Origin: Branchiostoma floridae
Lineage: Eukaryota; Chordata; Leptocardii; Amphioxiformes; Branchiostomatidae
Reading direction: 5' to 3'
Assembly (NCBI RefSeq): GCF_000003815.2
Contig: NC_049991.1
Span: forward strand, 7,783,703 to 7,847,702
DNA: 64,000 nucleotides
A program made the translations under genes and the position numbers. The notes below the pieces were generated by a model. That model was given only the letters and a program-made list of their open reading frames with translations, was not told the origin of the DNA and made no database searches. This document shows, one piece after another, positions 43,801 to 54,574 of this stretch (the first letter of the stretch is position 1; each line of letters opens with the position of its first letter).

Positions 43801-46800
43801 CCTTTTACCTCAACAAAAGTCAGGTAGTACTACCCTGGGTGAAGTGAGGAAAGTTGTGTTAAGTTAATCCCATAGAATGCTAAGAATCGATCCTATGACC
43901 TCCATTCACATCCCAACCAACCTAGCCACTATATAGGCCATTGATTCCACTAATAAAAGATTGGGAAATACATGTAGTACCTGTATTCTCCACTTTGGGT
44001 CCTCATATTTTTCCTTGGTCACCGTTGCACCAATTTCAGAGGTAGGAAGAGTTTGGACCTAATAAAACAGGTCAGGAGTGAGAGAAGTCAGAATACATTA
44101 AGTTGAATACCATTATACAATCTCAAAGAGACTGTGAAAAATTTGCTCAATCACATTTCTGTTGTTTTTTTACAAAAAAAGAAAATTTTGGGTTTCAAAA
44201 AGAGAAAATTACAAAAGCAGGGCAAGTTAGGGCGCACTGTCTAGCGCAGCACAAAATCGGAAGTTATATTCACGAAAACGTCCTCAGTGTTTGCCACTTG
44301 TAACTTAAAGAGGGTGAAGGGTTCATGAACCATATGAATGCATTCCTTATCCAAGTATGTTCTTTAGATGAATGTGTTAAAAATTAATTGATCAAAACTT
44401 GACCACTCTCTGGCAACTAGTGATGGAGCGCCGTGAGTTGGAGCGCGTAAAAAAGCGGGCATCTTAGGGCGACCCCCGTTACCTGAGTTTTAGTTCTAAT
44501 GTGGTGTTCTTAGAGTAAATGGTTGTTGACGTTACCTTGTTCTTCATCTTGACCCTGACCGTGGACTTCCTCTTGAGTGCCCTGTCCGGTACACCCTCTA
44601 TAGCCGCTCCTATTGTAGCCATCCACTCCAACTTGTCCTCTTCACTCTCTGTTAAAACAACACAAACACGCACATCATTTTATATCACACTCATCTCATC
44701 TTTCCCTAATAGCCTTATATGACCGTTCAGGCATGGTAAAAGATCGGGCAACCAGTTTCCTTGGAGTCCCATGATCGTGTTTCACTAAGTGACGTGCCTG
44801 TCATTTGCATAATAGTTTGGCTAGTCCCGATGACTATCACATGTGGCCGCACCACTTCAGTTTTCTTTTCTTTAATACTAGGACTATGATTTAAAATAAG
44901 GAGGTCTTCGTTTGGACCAATGTTTTGTATGACTCTATTCCATACTTTTTATGTCTTGGTATGTGATGCCTAGAATCTTTAAGAAGCATTTTCCTCTTCT
45001 TTCTTACTAAAGGCTTGTGTTTAAAAGGGCTTTAACCCATTTCAGCCTCACCACAGCTCAGGTAGTATGTCCTAGTTGCTCCATCGTCCACAAGTTTGCC
45101 CACAGCAAAGGCATGGGGCTTCTTCACCTTCTCTCCAGCCTCTATCTCACGTGCTACATCTGACAAAAACAGTAGACAATGAAATCGAGGGTTCCAAGAT
45201 AAACTGTAACCATGAAAGCTACACCTGTCCAGTTTGTGAACAATCTCAAGACTTTCTAGTAAATCTTGTGATCTTCTGAGACAATCTTGAGATTTTCCCT
45301 GAAACTATGAAAGCTACACCTGTCATGTTTTCTGTGACACATCCACAACTTTCCTACAACAGGTGTCACACCTGGAAAAAAGATCGCCCAACAAATCTGC
45401 AAGTTCAGAAAGACATTTTTGATTGTATACACTTTGGCCAACATCCTTTGAATCACTTCACAATTTTTATGAGTCTGCAAATGTTCTCACATCACCAATT
45501 CTATATAATAGTCAATTTTTGGGCAAAACATAGGTTCAACTTTTTGGCAATTTTGAACTTTTACAACTTGGCAATCAACAAATTCAGCCAAAGAATGCTA
45601 CCAGAGTGACACCTTAGTTTAAAGTAAACAAGAGAGCATAGGGGAGTGAAGGTCAGTTGCTCATGACCACTCAGTAAAATGATGTCAGTAACATTACACA
45701 AACTATCATTCTTATCATTGCATATCAGATTGCATAGTGCCCAGAAATTCAACCAATCAGAGCTCAGATCTTATGAATTGCATTCTATTCAAAAACTACT
45801 TACAGTTACTGGTCAACCTGACCTGGCCTCTTGGATCCTCATCTTTTATTGCTCTGTAAATGACAGTGTGAGCAATGTTTAAGAAAACATACTTTGAGTA
45901 GGACTGGCCTGGTAGCGAGGCATGATAAACAGCACAGCTTTTTCCATAAACCCTATCCTTACGAACTTGATACAGGTAGCTTCAAACTGGTAATATTGCA
46001 AGAAAGTCATAACTATGCATAACTTCACTGAACATGCAGAATCAACTTAACCAGTCTCACATTTTGTATATGGTCAAAAACAAACTGCCAAAAGATAACG
46101 GCCGTTATCTGAAACGTCTATTTCCAAAGTCATATCCAGTTGCTTGAGTAACTGCTTTTGGGCATAATTGGATGTCTTCTTAATAACGCTATCTCACCTT
46201 TTTTCGTTGTTTTAAAAAGCTGGGTATTTAGAGATTTCAGGTCAAAAACATGGGTTTCAAATGTCAACATTTCAAGATATTGCAATGAGAAACTACCTTC
46301 CATTGACTTCAGCTCAGTTCAGTTCAGTTCACTTAATGGTCCCCAAGTACCCTATTTTTATATACAATGGATATAGGCTTCCCTACGGATAAAGGTGAAC
46401 TAATGTTACCCCGGGATGTCTAACCTTCATTGAAACATCTGACATGTTTTTGATTAAAAGCAACAGTAGATTTCATTATGTCTATATATTTTTTTACAAC
46501 CCTATAAAATTCACTGTAACAGTATACCCTATTCCCCACAAAAGACAGCATGTCTGTCCTACTTGTAATAGTACAGGGTGACATCAGCGCCCCTCTGGAC
46601 CAGTCTGAACCACCTCCGGTCCCAATGGTACTGTCCAAACAGGGCCTTCCCACTCAACTTGGAGGCCCAGCCTTCTTTTAGAACATCATGATCTGGAAAG
46701 GAAAACATGTGTCAACTGTTTAATAATCAATATTCTCAATAAAAGACTGAGGCATCAAGGATATGAAATGTCAATCATCCAGCAATCTTGCAATAACCAC

Positions 46801-47592
46801 ATCCATTTCTTATGCCATATACCCATAAAAGGAGAAGTGAGTGTAGGGTCATTAAACAATCAAAATGTCAATCAAAATAGGGCTACACCCAATTTGCACT
46901 TTACTATACAGCAGTTCACAATTTAGTCACAGACATTAAGGACCAAATGAATAGCATCCATAACTTGTTAAGAATCTAGATCTCTGGATTAAATGTACTA
47001 AATATTGAGTTTGTCGACCTAAGACAACAAAAGTGTAACTTTAAAAGACTGTTTTAAACTGATATCAAAGCAGATGTATGTATGGTTCTGGTTTATTCTT
47101 GGCATTTTACACAACAGGTTTTAATTAGTTACTAAGCTTGTATTTTCTATTCATATTGTTTCACCTCCCTCTAAAGCCGAACATTAGAAAAGGGAACAGA
47201 TATTGCAACCATTGGCGTAAAACACCGAGACAGTTATGATCCAGACCTTATACTCTCATACATCGCAGCCTTTAATATCAACAATTTTTTAGTCACATCG
47301 GCATTATAGCGAGGTAACATGGACCTATACTGTTGTAACGAAACATCTCCCATACTATTTATGATTATTTCTCGGAATTCCTTCTTAAACAACACTGTGT
47401 AGTTTTGCGGATTCTTGCTTTTGTTAACACTGACAAACGGAATGATATAGAAACCCGGAAGTGACCCAAAGCAACATCGATTTTTACATCGATACAGTGT
47501 TTTCCACAAATGTACGAACCTCGAAGTTTGACTCCACTCTCGGCAGCTGCGTTTGCCCCTGTTTCAGACTTCCCTCCGACCGGGGTTGACAT
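40813..47592 (-). CDS. Gene C: PH plus START-domain lipid-transfer-type protein
   Basis: Exons: 47592-47520, 46692-46563, 45903-45893, 45159-45052, 44648-44536, 44058-43981, 43357-43235, 43084-43010, 42553-42385, 42195-42149, 41460-41316, 40895-40813. They total 1155 nt, in frame (384 aa). PH domain about 25-118: KEGWASKLSG, WDRRWFRLV, LYYY, YYLSC and the closing helix EDKLEWMATIGAAIEG. A Lys/Arg-rich linker follows. START-like domain about 172-384: QWEGLCEM, GVAVARMSF, IVQWHYKTSLPGMTPREV, LRSWV, LSGVVLKP, and a last helix HLVEEVATYM. PH domains bind phosphoinositides and START domains bind a lipid. CERT is also PH-START but is longer and has other elements. No signal peptide, so cytosolic. 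Convergent with gene B. The 11-nt exon is needed to keep frame and is the weakest part. Confidence 0.85.
41788..41995. mobile_element. Foldback MITE copy in gene C intron
   Basis: Shares GGTATTGCATTTTGAAACC, TCTGTCGACTTGATAAACC and GGATAAAGGTTAACTAGTGT with the 39511 element. Confidence 0.55.
43790..43945 (-). mobile_element. tRNA-derived SINE fragment
   Basis: On the minus strand a tRNA-like head (GTGGCTAGGTTGGTTGGGAT, B-box-like GGATCGATTCT) is followed by the family tail AACACAACTTTCCTCACTTC. The same tail occurs at 49880-50130 and 53975-54200. Intronic in gene C. Confidence 0.5.
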
Positions 47593-49139
47593 CTGAGCGC
47601 TGTTTTTTGGTGCTCTATCGCGCGCAAGCCAAGAAACCCGCCATCTTTACCTTTTTGTTTACCATTTCTCTTTTCAAGTACCGGTATCACTTTCACCGCT
47701 AGCTTAGCACCAGAGGCACCTACCGAAAATATTCAAAACTGCAGGTATCTGAACTCGAAAGACCCTGTTTTATGCAATAAGAAATATTTATCAATACAGC
47801 CTGGTTTATAAGAACAGAAGGATCATGAATAAAGGTGAATATCATCGGATATGAGTTATGTAAATTAGGACATATTTGCTTGATACATGAGGAAATGCTA
47901 CAATAGCTCCTCCTGATGAAGTAGATCTCCTGTATGTGATGCTGAAAAAGCAGATAACGCATTCATATACTTATGCAAATAAGGGATTATTTGCATATCC
48001 ATAAATAATAATGAGCAACAGCTGCAGAAACCCACTGGTAAATGATAAAGATTTCATATTGGTGATGTACGAAATTTGATTTGAAATTAGCTTTCACTTC
48101 ACTTCACTCGTCCCGTAGCTCAAATTAGCTTTATGAATGATATATCATGTAAAATATGCCCTATCCGTGGTTAATGATGCTATTTCTATGTGGAGACATG
48201 GGGACATTGAACTCTTAGACATTGCACTAGAATATTCTATCATTGGCTAAGGCATGGTATAATCTTCTCACATAAACACATACACTTACATACACAGGCA
48301 CATACACAAGGACACACACATACGCGTACGCACATATGCACACACACAACCACACAAACACACACAATCACACACACAATCATCCACACACATGCACACA
48401 CACACCATTCGGCACACACACATATACATGCACACACACAATTACACACACACACACAATTGCACACATGCACGTACACACATATGCATTTGATTACTAA
48501 ATCATCAAGATTTTCAAATCTGACGTTATTGATAAGTTAAATTTTAGCCAACTGTATGTCTCTATAACAGATACAGACACCCCTGAGGGACCTTTATATA
48601 ACGTCTCTTATCTAACTAACCACTTCGGTAATTGGGCGTTTGGGATAGTTCGACTTAAAGATCCAAATCACCATGCCATGTACAACAGATGGGCCACGTT
48701 CTCCTTATTGCCTATAATCTAATTAATTTCCACTTCAGGGGATTCCAAAAGTGGATACAGAAATGTCCGCTTAATTGTTGGGGACAGATTCTCTGTGCGT
48801 CAGCGAGGATTTGAAAATACACATGTGCTTTACTTAAGGGGACACCAGGACTTTAAAACTTGCGACTCACTTAGAAGTTTGAAAGCACCACGAAGCACGA
48901 CACGGTCGGTCTCCAACGACCAATTAGGTCCCGCAGAAACGAACCCGTTGTACAATTTTGAGAAATTGTCAAACTTTCTTCTTGCTTCGTGAGGAATCGG
49001 GAATGTTACATTTACAATAGAAACATGGACAGAGAAAAATAGGAAAAATGTTGTTTTTCTGATTGCGATCCTGAAAAAATAAGGTCTGTCGATAGGAATT
49101 CTCTTTTTCTCTTCCTTTTTTGCTAGATTTCAGATGAAG
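47593..49139. other. Intergenic, no gene seen
   Basis: Upstream of gene C. AT-rich sequence with a repeat fragment near 47730-47850 (AATAAAGGTGAA) and a CA-rich tract at 48270-48480 (CACACACA, ATACACA). The Cys/Val-rich minus ORF there is compositional. Confidence 0.6.
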
Positions 49140-49415
49140 TGATCCAACAGATGGCCTGTTGCAGGGTTCTTTTGCCAGGATCCGCTTTTCTTCCGCCATG
49201 CGTATCAGTTTGGTTTCTCATGACTTTAGCTGCCTGGACAGTGTGCATCTCCAGCTGGATCTGTCATTCGCAAGGTCCTCCCAGTGTTCTGTGTCAATAT
49301 CAAGAGCCCTTGGGTTCTTCTTGCAAACATCTTTGAAGCGCAGCTGTGGCCGCCCAGTGTTTCTCTTTCTTAAGATCAGTTCTCTGTAGAGTAGGTCTTT
49401 GGAGATTGTACAAAT
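49140..49415 (-). mobile_element. LINE reverse-transcriptase C-terminal relic
   Basis: The minus strand encodes SKDLLYRELILRKRNTGRPQ, RFKDVCKKN, ALDID, WEDLANDRSSWR, then EEKRILAK. This is the typical C-terminal block of CR1/L2-type LINE polyproteins (K..GRP..RYKDVCKRD..LGID...WE..A.DR..WR). No upstream RT domain is visible, so it is a 5'-truncated copy. Confidence 0.75.
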
Positions 49416-49879
49416 ACAGTCAGTAAGATATCCACAAGTAATCAACCGCCATATTTGTACCACACAGCAAGCTAACACACGTGAATGTCCAACAAATATA
49501 GTTTTATATTTATAATTATACATATATGCAAAGAATTGTAATGCTCACTCACGTCCTTGGTTCACCCTGGCAGGTTTTGACGGTTGAGTAACCGAAACGA
49601 CGGTAATGTTTTTCCTAAAAAGAACTTAGTATTGTGTGAGTCACACGTGTGAATTTGCATCGACTTTTCTATACTTGAACAGTTTGAAGCCTTGATCCAA
49701 CACAAAGACATCATTCACCATGAATTTTCATTCGGTCTCGCCGACCTTCATCAGATGATGACAAAATCAACTGAAAATTAATGTCGAGGGTTTTCTTTTT
49801 GTTGTATGAAAGTACAAAATTGTTTGGTTTGGTTTGGTTTGGTTTGATACAGATGTCCATTAGTAACCGCACTATTCTT

Positions 49880-50130
49880 CCTGAAGTCCGGGTGATTTGT
49901 AGAGAATCGCCAAATCTTGACTGAAGGATCGCACCATCGCACACCGCACCATCGCACGTGTGGTGGGTTCTTTAACGTGCGTGGGGAGTGGATCTTTCCA
50001 AACACGGGACCTCCATTTAACGTCCTATCCGAGGGACGACTCTAGCCGAAGCTAGGTACTCATTTTTCACCTGAATGAGGTAAGGAAAGTCGTGTAAAGT
50101 GCCTTTCCCAGGGGCACAAGATCGGTGACA
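49880..50130 (-). mobile_element. SINE/LINE 3'-end fragment
   Basis: The minus strand reads GGCACTTTACACGACTTTCC, AATGAGTACCTAGCTTCGGC and GTTAAATGGAGGTCCCGTG. The first two match the tail of the SINE at 53975-54200. A GGTTT repeat adjoins at 49827-49848. Confidence 0.5.
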
Positions 50131-50293
50131 AAGTTTTAAATTGTGTCATATTCTATATGATTTATTTAATATCATCATTCCTCAAAAGTACATAGGCAGG
50201 GGGAGCTATAAAAGCCTCCCTGAATTGGGTACAATATGTACAATAATTTTACTAAACAGTCATAGTCGAAACGTTAAACATACATGCTATGTG

Positions 50294-50518
50294 CTATGCA
50301 GAATTGTTATACAGTCTGAGGGCACAGTGCACGAAAGACTGCTTCAGTCTTTTCGTTCTGGCAAATGACACTGAGATGTTCTGATTGTTTCTTAGTGTTC
50401 TTCCAGTAGCTGACAGTCTCTGGGCGGGCACCAGGTCGTGTAGTGGGTGTTCAGGGTGCAGCATTGCCTTGAACAGGGAAACAGCAGCTGCTTCTCTCCT
50501 CTCCTTCAGGGAAGGCAA
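50294..50518 (-). mobile_element. Retrotransposon ORF C-terminal relic
   Basis: A short minus ORF with LFKAMLHPEHPLHDLVP, ARTKRLKQSF and CALRLYNN. The RT..R...SF...A..LYN block is what one sees at the ends of LINE polyproteins. No intact RT domain, and a different family from the relic at 49140. Confidence 0.55.
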
Positions 50519-53142
50519 TTAAGCTTTGTTTTGGATCAAAGCTTAAAACTGTTCAACTCTGGATTCCACCAACACAGACAAGTCTTCATTCGAACTTTTG
50601 CAATTTGAGTGGACTGGTCCCTCCGGGCGGTACACCATTATTCTCACTGACAATGAGCCAACTCCCAACAGAGCAATTAGAGATCGTGACACGAGTATAA
50701 CAAAAGGAGCAACGTTCTTTTGTCAACACAAAACCTATTTGGCCACGAGATCCTGTCTTTTTATAAAGATTCCATTAGGCTATACTGATTAGATTATATG
50801 GATAACATCCCGAAACTGATACGAGCGTAGGGTTCTACATGCATTTTCTCAACATACTTGTACTGATACACATAGCAAGTAATTGAATTGTACCGAAACA
50901 ATTCAGCACGCACGACATTGCAAGTATCAATTTTCTGATATTTCTTTGCAATTTACGGCATATATTTCTTCATTTTGTCACTGTTTTGTACGACTTACGT
51001 CATAGTTGCAAACCTTTTTTGTTTTCACAACTCGTGTAATTTGATGTGCACGTGGATGTCATCCATATAATCAATGTATCTTGGCCTTATTTAGCTTATT
51101 TGATTAGAATGACGCACTGAAAGTTCGGAAGCTACGTGGGTGTTTCCCGTTAATGTTTCCTCGTCACTGGGGAGTTCTTGTTGTTTCCTATGATATAAGG
51201 ACCAGAGCTCTGCGACTTAACACGGGAATCCCCATCGACAGACGCACGCATTGCTGTCCAGATCTACTGCCTGCCAACATCGACGGCACCCTACTCCAGA
51301 AGGTAGCTGATACTGACCGAGGTGCTGAATATTCTGTAGTTCTTGTGTTTCCTTCGTGTATGTGTTCTACAAGTGTTTCACTGGTTTCCGTGGCACTGTT
51401 GATGAAACGGGTATGCATCTGAGATTGTGAGAGTTTGACCCATAAAAGCACATTTCTTGTACCGTTTATGTATTTTGTGTAAGCCGTGTAGCGTTGTGCT
51501 TGTGTCCTGCATCTTCATACATAAGTATAAGTTCCGTAAATAGTACATGCACTTGAGCGGTGTTTTATCATAGCCAAGGATCTCGTAGAGGATACTTATG
51601 AGACACTTGATTTTCTGTCACGTACAGAAGAGCATTTTACTTGTCACGAATGAAACTGCTCACGTATTTTGCACTGAGGTGCAAATTTTCTATTCTAATT
51701 CAATACGTTTGAAGGATATGTCAAATTGAACCGGGCGGATTCTTACGTGCCAAAGCTCACCGAAGCATGTTGTACCATAACAGATCTTAAAAAGCATAAA
51801 GAGTTGTCTCACTAGCTGTCTCATGTTACCGGTACACGCTAATGTTTTTTTTTTCCTGTAATAAAATGGGCAATTTTTCGCAACTCAAACAGCTTGCTTT
51901 AAAAGTGTGAAAAAACGCCACGAATTCTGCAGAATTCAATGAAAAAATTTCCAGAATACTGAAGACTTCTTTCAGGATTCTGGGAACTTTCTTTCCATAA
52001 GTCAATATTTATATTATCAGAATACTATCTGATCGTGGATACATGTTCATAGATAAAGAAGCAAGATTTGATCACAAATATAACGCTTGGTTAAGTATTA
52101 AAACGGTCTCTAGAATATGTATCTACCTCTCCCTCCGTCAACTTCGACTTGTGATATATATAGTGCACCCATATGATGGTTAACTTTAACTGTATATTCT
52201 GACTAAAGAAACGCCATGTTGCGAGTAAAGGGTTCTTTGATAGAATAAAATGCTGTCCTAGATACATAAAATGTGGTCAACCCTATGAAAGGGCAATGCT
52301 GTAGTAATTGCTATACTTTTATTACAGCTCACGTTTTATCCAAATGCTTAAATTGCTGTAATAACTATGATTAACGGATCAAGATTCGTGCATTCTCCGT
52401 AACAGACGCCTTCAATGCGTCATGATACCATACAAGCACGCACATGTAGCGCTTAGCTTTTTTTAGACAAAGTGGTAGCTGGAGAAAAGACAGCACAAAA
52501 CTTTTCACGGTGGTTTTAAGTTCGCTGTGAAGCGGTCACCGCGAAAACCGCAAACATAAAACTGCCGCAACACAATCTTTTGAGACGAAATATGATTGTC
52601 ATCATGTAAATCGAGTCAGGCACAGCTTGCACGACGGAAATTAATAACCCCACCGTCATTTACACTTAATAAGATTTGGACGTTCAGCAGTTATTAAGTC
52701 TTCCGGTCACACAAAGGACATTTGATCACAAAGTACAAAATTGTAGCCCGAGGAATAAAATTCTACCTTACGTAATGTATAAAAGCACATCATTTGCTAT
52801 AATTACGGAGCAAAATAGTTGCCCAGTGTACAGCTAAAACATTAACAACGCAATACAATTTTAAAACTCTTATTTCTGACATCTACGATGCAAGATCTGA
52901 ATGATATCTACATCTAATGAAAGAGTAACACGCACCATGTGTTGTGCACAGTACGTTTTAATGCCTCAAACTTTGTCAAATTTGATAAACATTGGCTCTG
53001 CCCCGAGGGACTCCTTGCCGTTGCCGGGCTACTCAGAAGGGCCTGGCCGGCCGGATTCTTTGTAGTCATCAATAGGCACCATTGATTGTAGATAACGATC
53101 TGAACATACCTAATTCTCATACTTGTTCTGGCTTTCAGAAGA
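50519..53142. other. Intergenic, no gene supported
   Basis: AT-rich. A fragment of the CCGCGAA MITE family lies at about 52470-52560. The open frame at 51153-51422 has no recognisable family, no acceptor at its start and a competing minus-strand frame, so I do not call it. Confidence 0.5.
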
Positions 53143-53445
53143 ATGGCGAGACCAGAAGCCTGTATGTTCCTGCTCCTAGGGATAGCCTTGGTCGCGGCTT
53201 ACCGCACCGAGGCATGGGACTGCCAAGACGGCGGTTGCGGCACCCAGCTTCAACCGGCCGGCGTCCCCCTACCACCCACCGCGGCCTTCGACTGGCTCCC
53301 GGACGGCAAGGGAGACGAGGAGATGGAAGTCCGCTCCCTCCGGAACATGCCGTCCAGCTACAAGCAGCGCTTTCTCCTCAAGTCGCTCCTCCGTCAGATG
53401 GGGGTCGCCATGCGCCTGCCACCGCTCGGGAAACAGAAGAACTGA
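53143..53445 (+). CDS. Gene E: small secreted protein or peptide precursor
   Basis: 100 codons after a likely 5'-UTR acceptor (GCTTTCAG just before AAGAATGGCG). The N-terminus has a clear signal peptide (CMFLLLGIALVAAYRTEA). The mature region has one close Cys pair (CQDGGC), a Pro-rich section, then an amphipathic basic helix-like part (YKQRFLLKSLLRQMG) and the end RLPPLGKQKN. The codons are much more GC-rich than the flanks. AATAAA lies at 53803-53808, about 360 nt after the stop. It could be a peptide-hormone precursor, but no dibasic-flanked amidated peptide is obvious. I do not recognise the family. Expression data or conservation would decide if it is real. Confidence 0.55.
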   Translation: MARPEACMFLLLGIALVAAYRTEAWDCQDGGCGTQLQPAGVPLPPTAAFDWLPDGKGDEEMEVRSLRNMPSSYKQRFLLKSLLRQMGVAMRLPPLGKQKN

Positions 53446-53974
53446 GAAATAGCCCTGGCATTAGCCAGTTGCGGCGTGGTCACATTTGTCGTATGATTTT
53501 GATGTCGTAGAATTTTCAATCCGGCTGTGACACGACCAAAGCATGTAAAAACCGCTTCCATATCAAGACAGATGGATATTTTAAGCTACAGACACGAGTG
53601 CACCAAATATAACATCATTTTTCAATCTTACGACGATCATACAACCAATGTGACGCGACCCTTAAGCATTGCTGTCTTACCTGGATGTGTCTGTAGCGAC
53701 TTACTAATATTTAAAATCTCGTTGATTTATTGTTTATTCAGTGTGCAGTGTGCAGTTATGTCTTTGCTTGTAAGGCCAAAGGCCAGAGAGACACAATGCA
53801 GGAATAAAGCAATCAACGCTTTAAAAATGACTCCGAGTCTAGATCTATCTTTGATGGAAGAGTTTTCATGGACACACAGGTTGGAGATTTCGTAAACCTG
53901 TTACTGATTTGAGTTTGATAACAGCAAATCACATTGGTTCCAGTTATCAATGATAAGCTTATATCCTATGGTAA

Positions 53975-54200
53975 AGATGACATGTTGGTCTTGTGGTTGC
54001 AGTGGTCGACTTAGAATCTGACAGTTCTGGATTCGAATTCCTAGTAGGCCCAACTTTTGTACCCTTAAGAAAAGCACTTTACACCAGTACTATTTCCTCA
54101 CACGACCCTGGTGAAAATGAGTACTTAGCTCCAGCTAAGGATGTCCTCTCAGATGGTACCATTTTGAGAAGAGCCATACCTCCAGCACATAAAGGTCCCA
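53975..54200 (+). mobile_element. tRNA-derived SINE
   Basis: tRNA-like head: TCTTGTGGTTGCAGTGGTCG with a B-box-like GGATTCGAATTC. The tail follows with AAGCACTTTACACCAGTACT and AATGAGTACTTAGCTCCAGC. Related copies at 43790 and 49880. Confidence 0.6.
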
Positions 54201-54574
54201 CCTCACTTATTGATAAGAATCTGAATCATTTCTATATAATTCAATCAAACCTGTAGATAAAAGACATCTATCCTTGTAACCAATAGAAAATATTTTGAGA
54301 TATGGGATACATTGGTAACAATTACTAAAATGGCTACAAAGTTACCATTAATTTTTTCCCTGAGTATTATTAACATTGACATGTACAATCTCTGATTTAA
54401 GTCCTCAACAAAAGTACATTATAATTACATTATGATGCATGCGCATTGACTAGTACTTATTACCTTGTTTTGAAGGGTATCATCTTTCATAACCTTCAGT
54501 CTACCAAGGTAGCCTTTTCGAATCAAATTCTATAAAAATTTTGTTCTACATGGGGTTAAGTAGCAAGGAGTAGG

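Noticed and set aside
48240-48479. Cys/Val-rich minus frame
   Set aside because: Translation of a CA-rich simple repeat.
51153-51422. 89-codon plus frame (starts FPRHWGVLVVS)
   Set aside because: No recognisable domain, no flanking splice or poly(A) signals, and an equally long minus frame overlaps it. Could be an old transposon fragment.
53082-53510. 142-codon plus frame overlapping gene E
   Set aside because: It starts upstream of the likely acceptor and has a low-complexity Arg/Pro composition. The alternative frame has a clear signal peptide.
53990-54040. Possible functional tRNA gene
   Set aside because: A- and B-box-like motifs are present, but no cloverleaf can be closed and a SINE tail follows.
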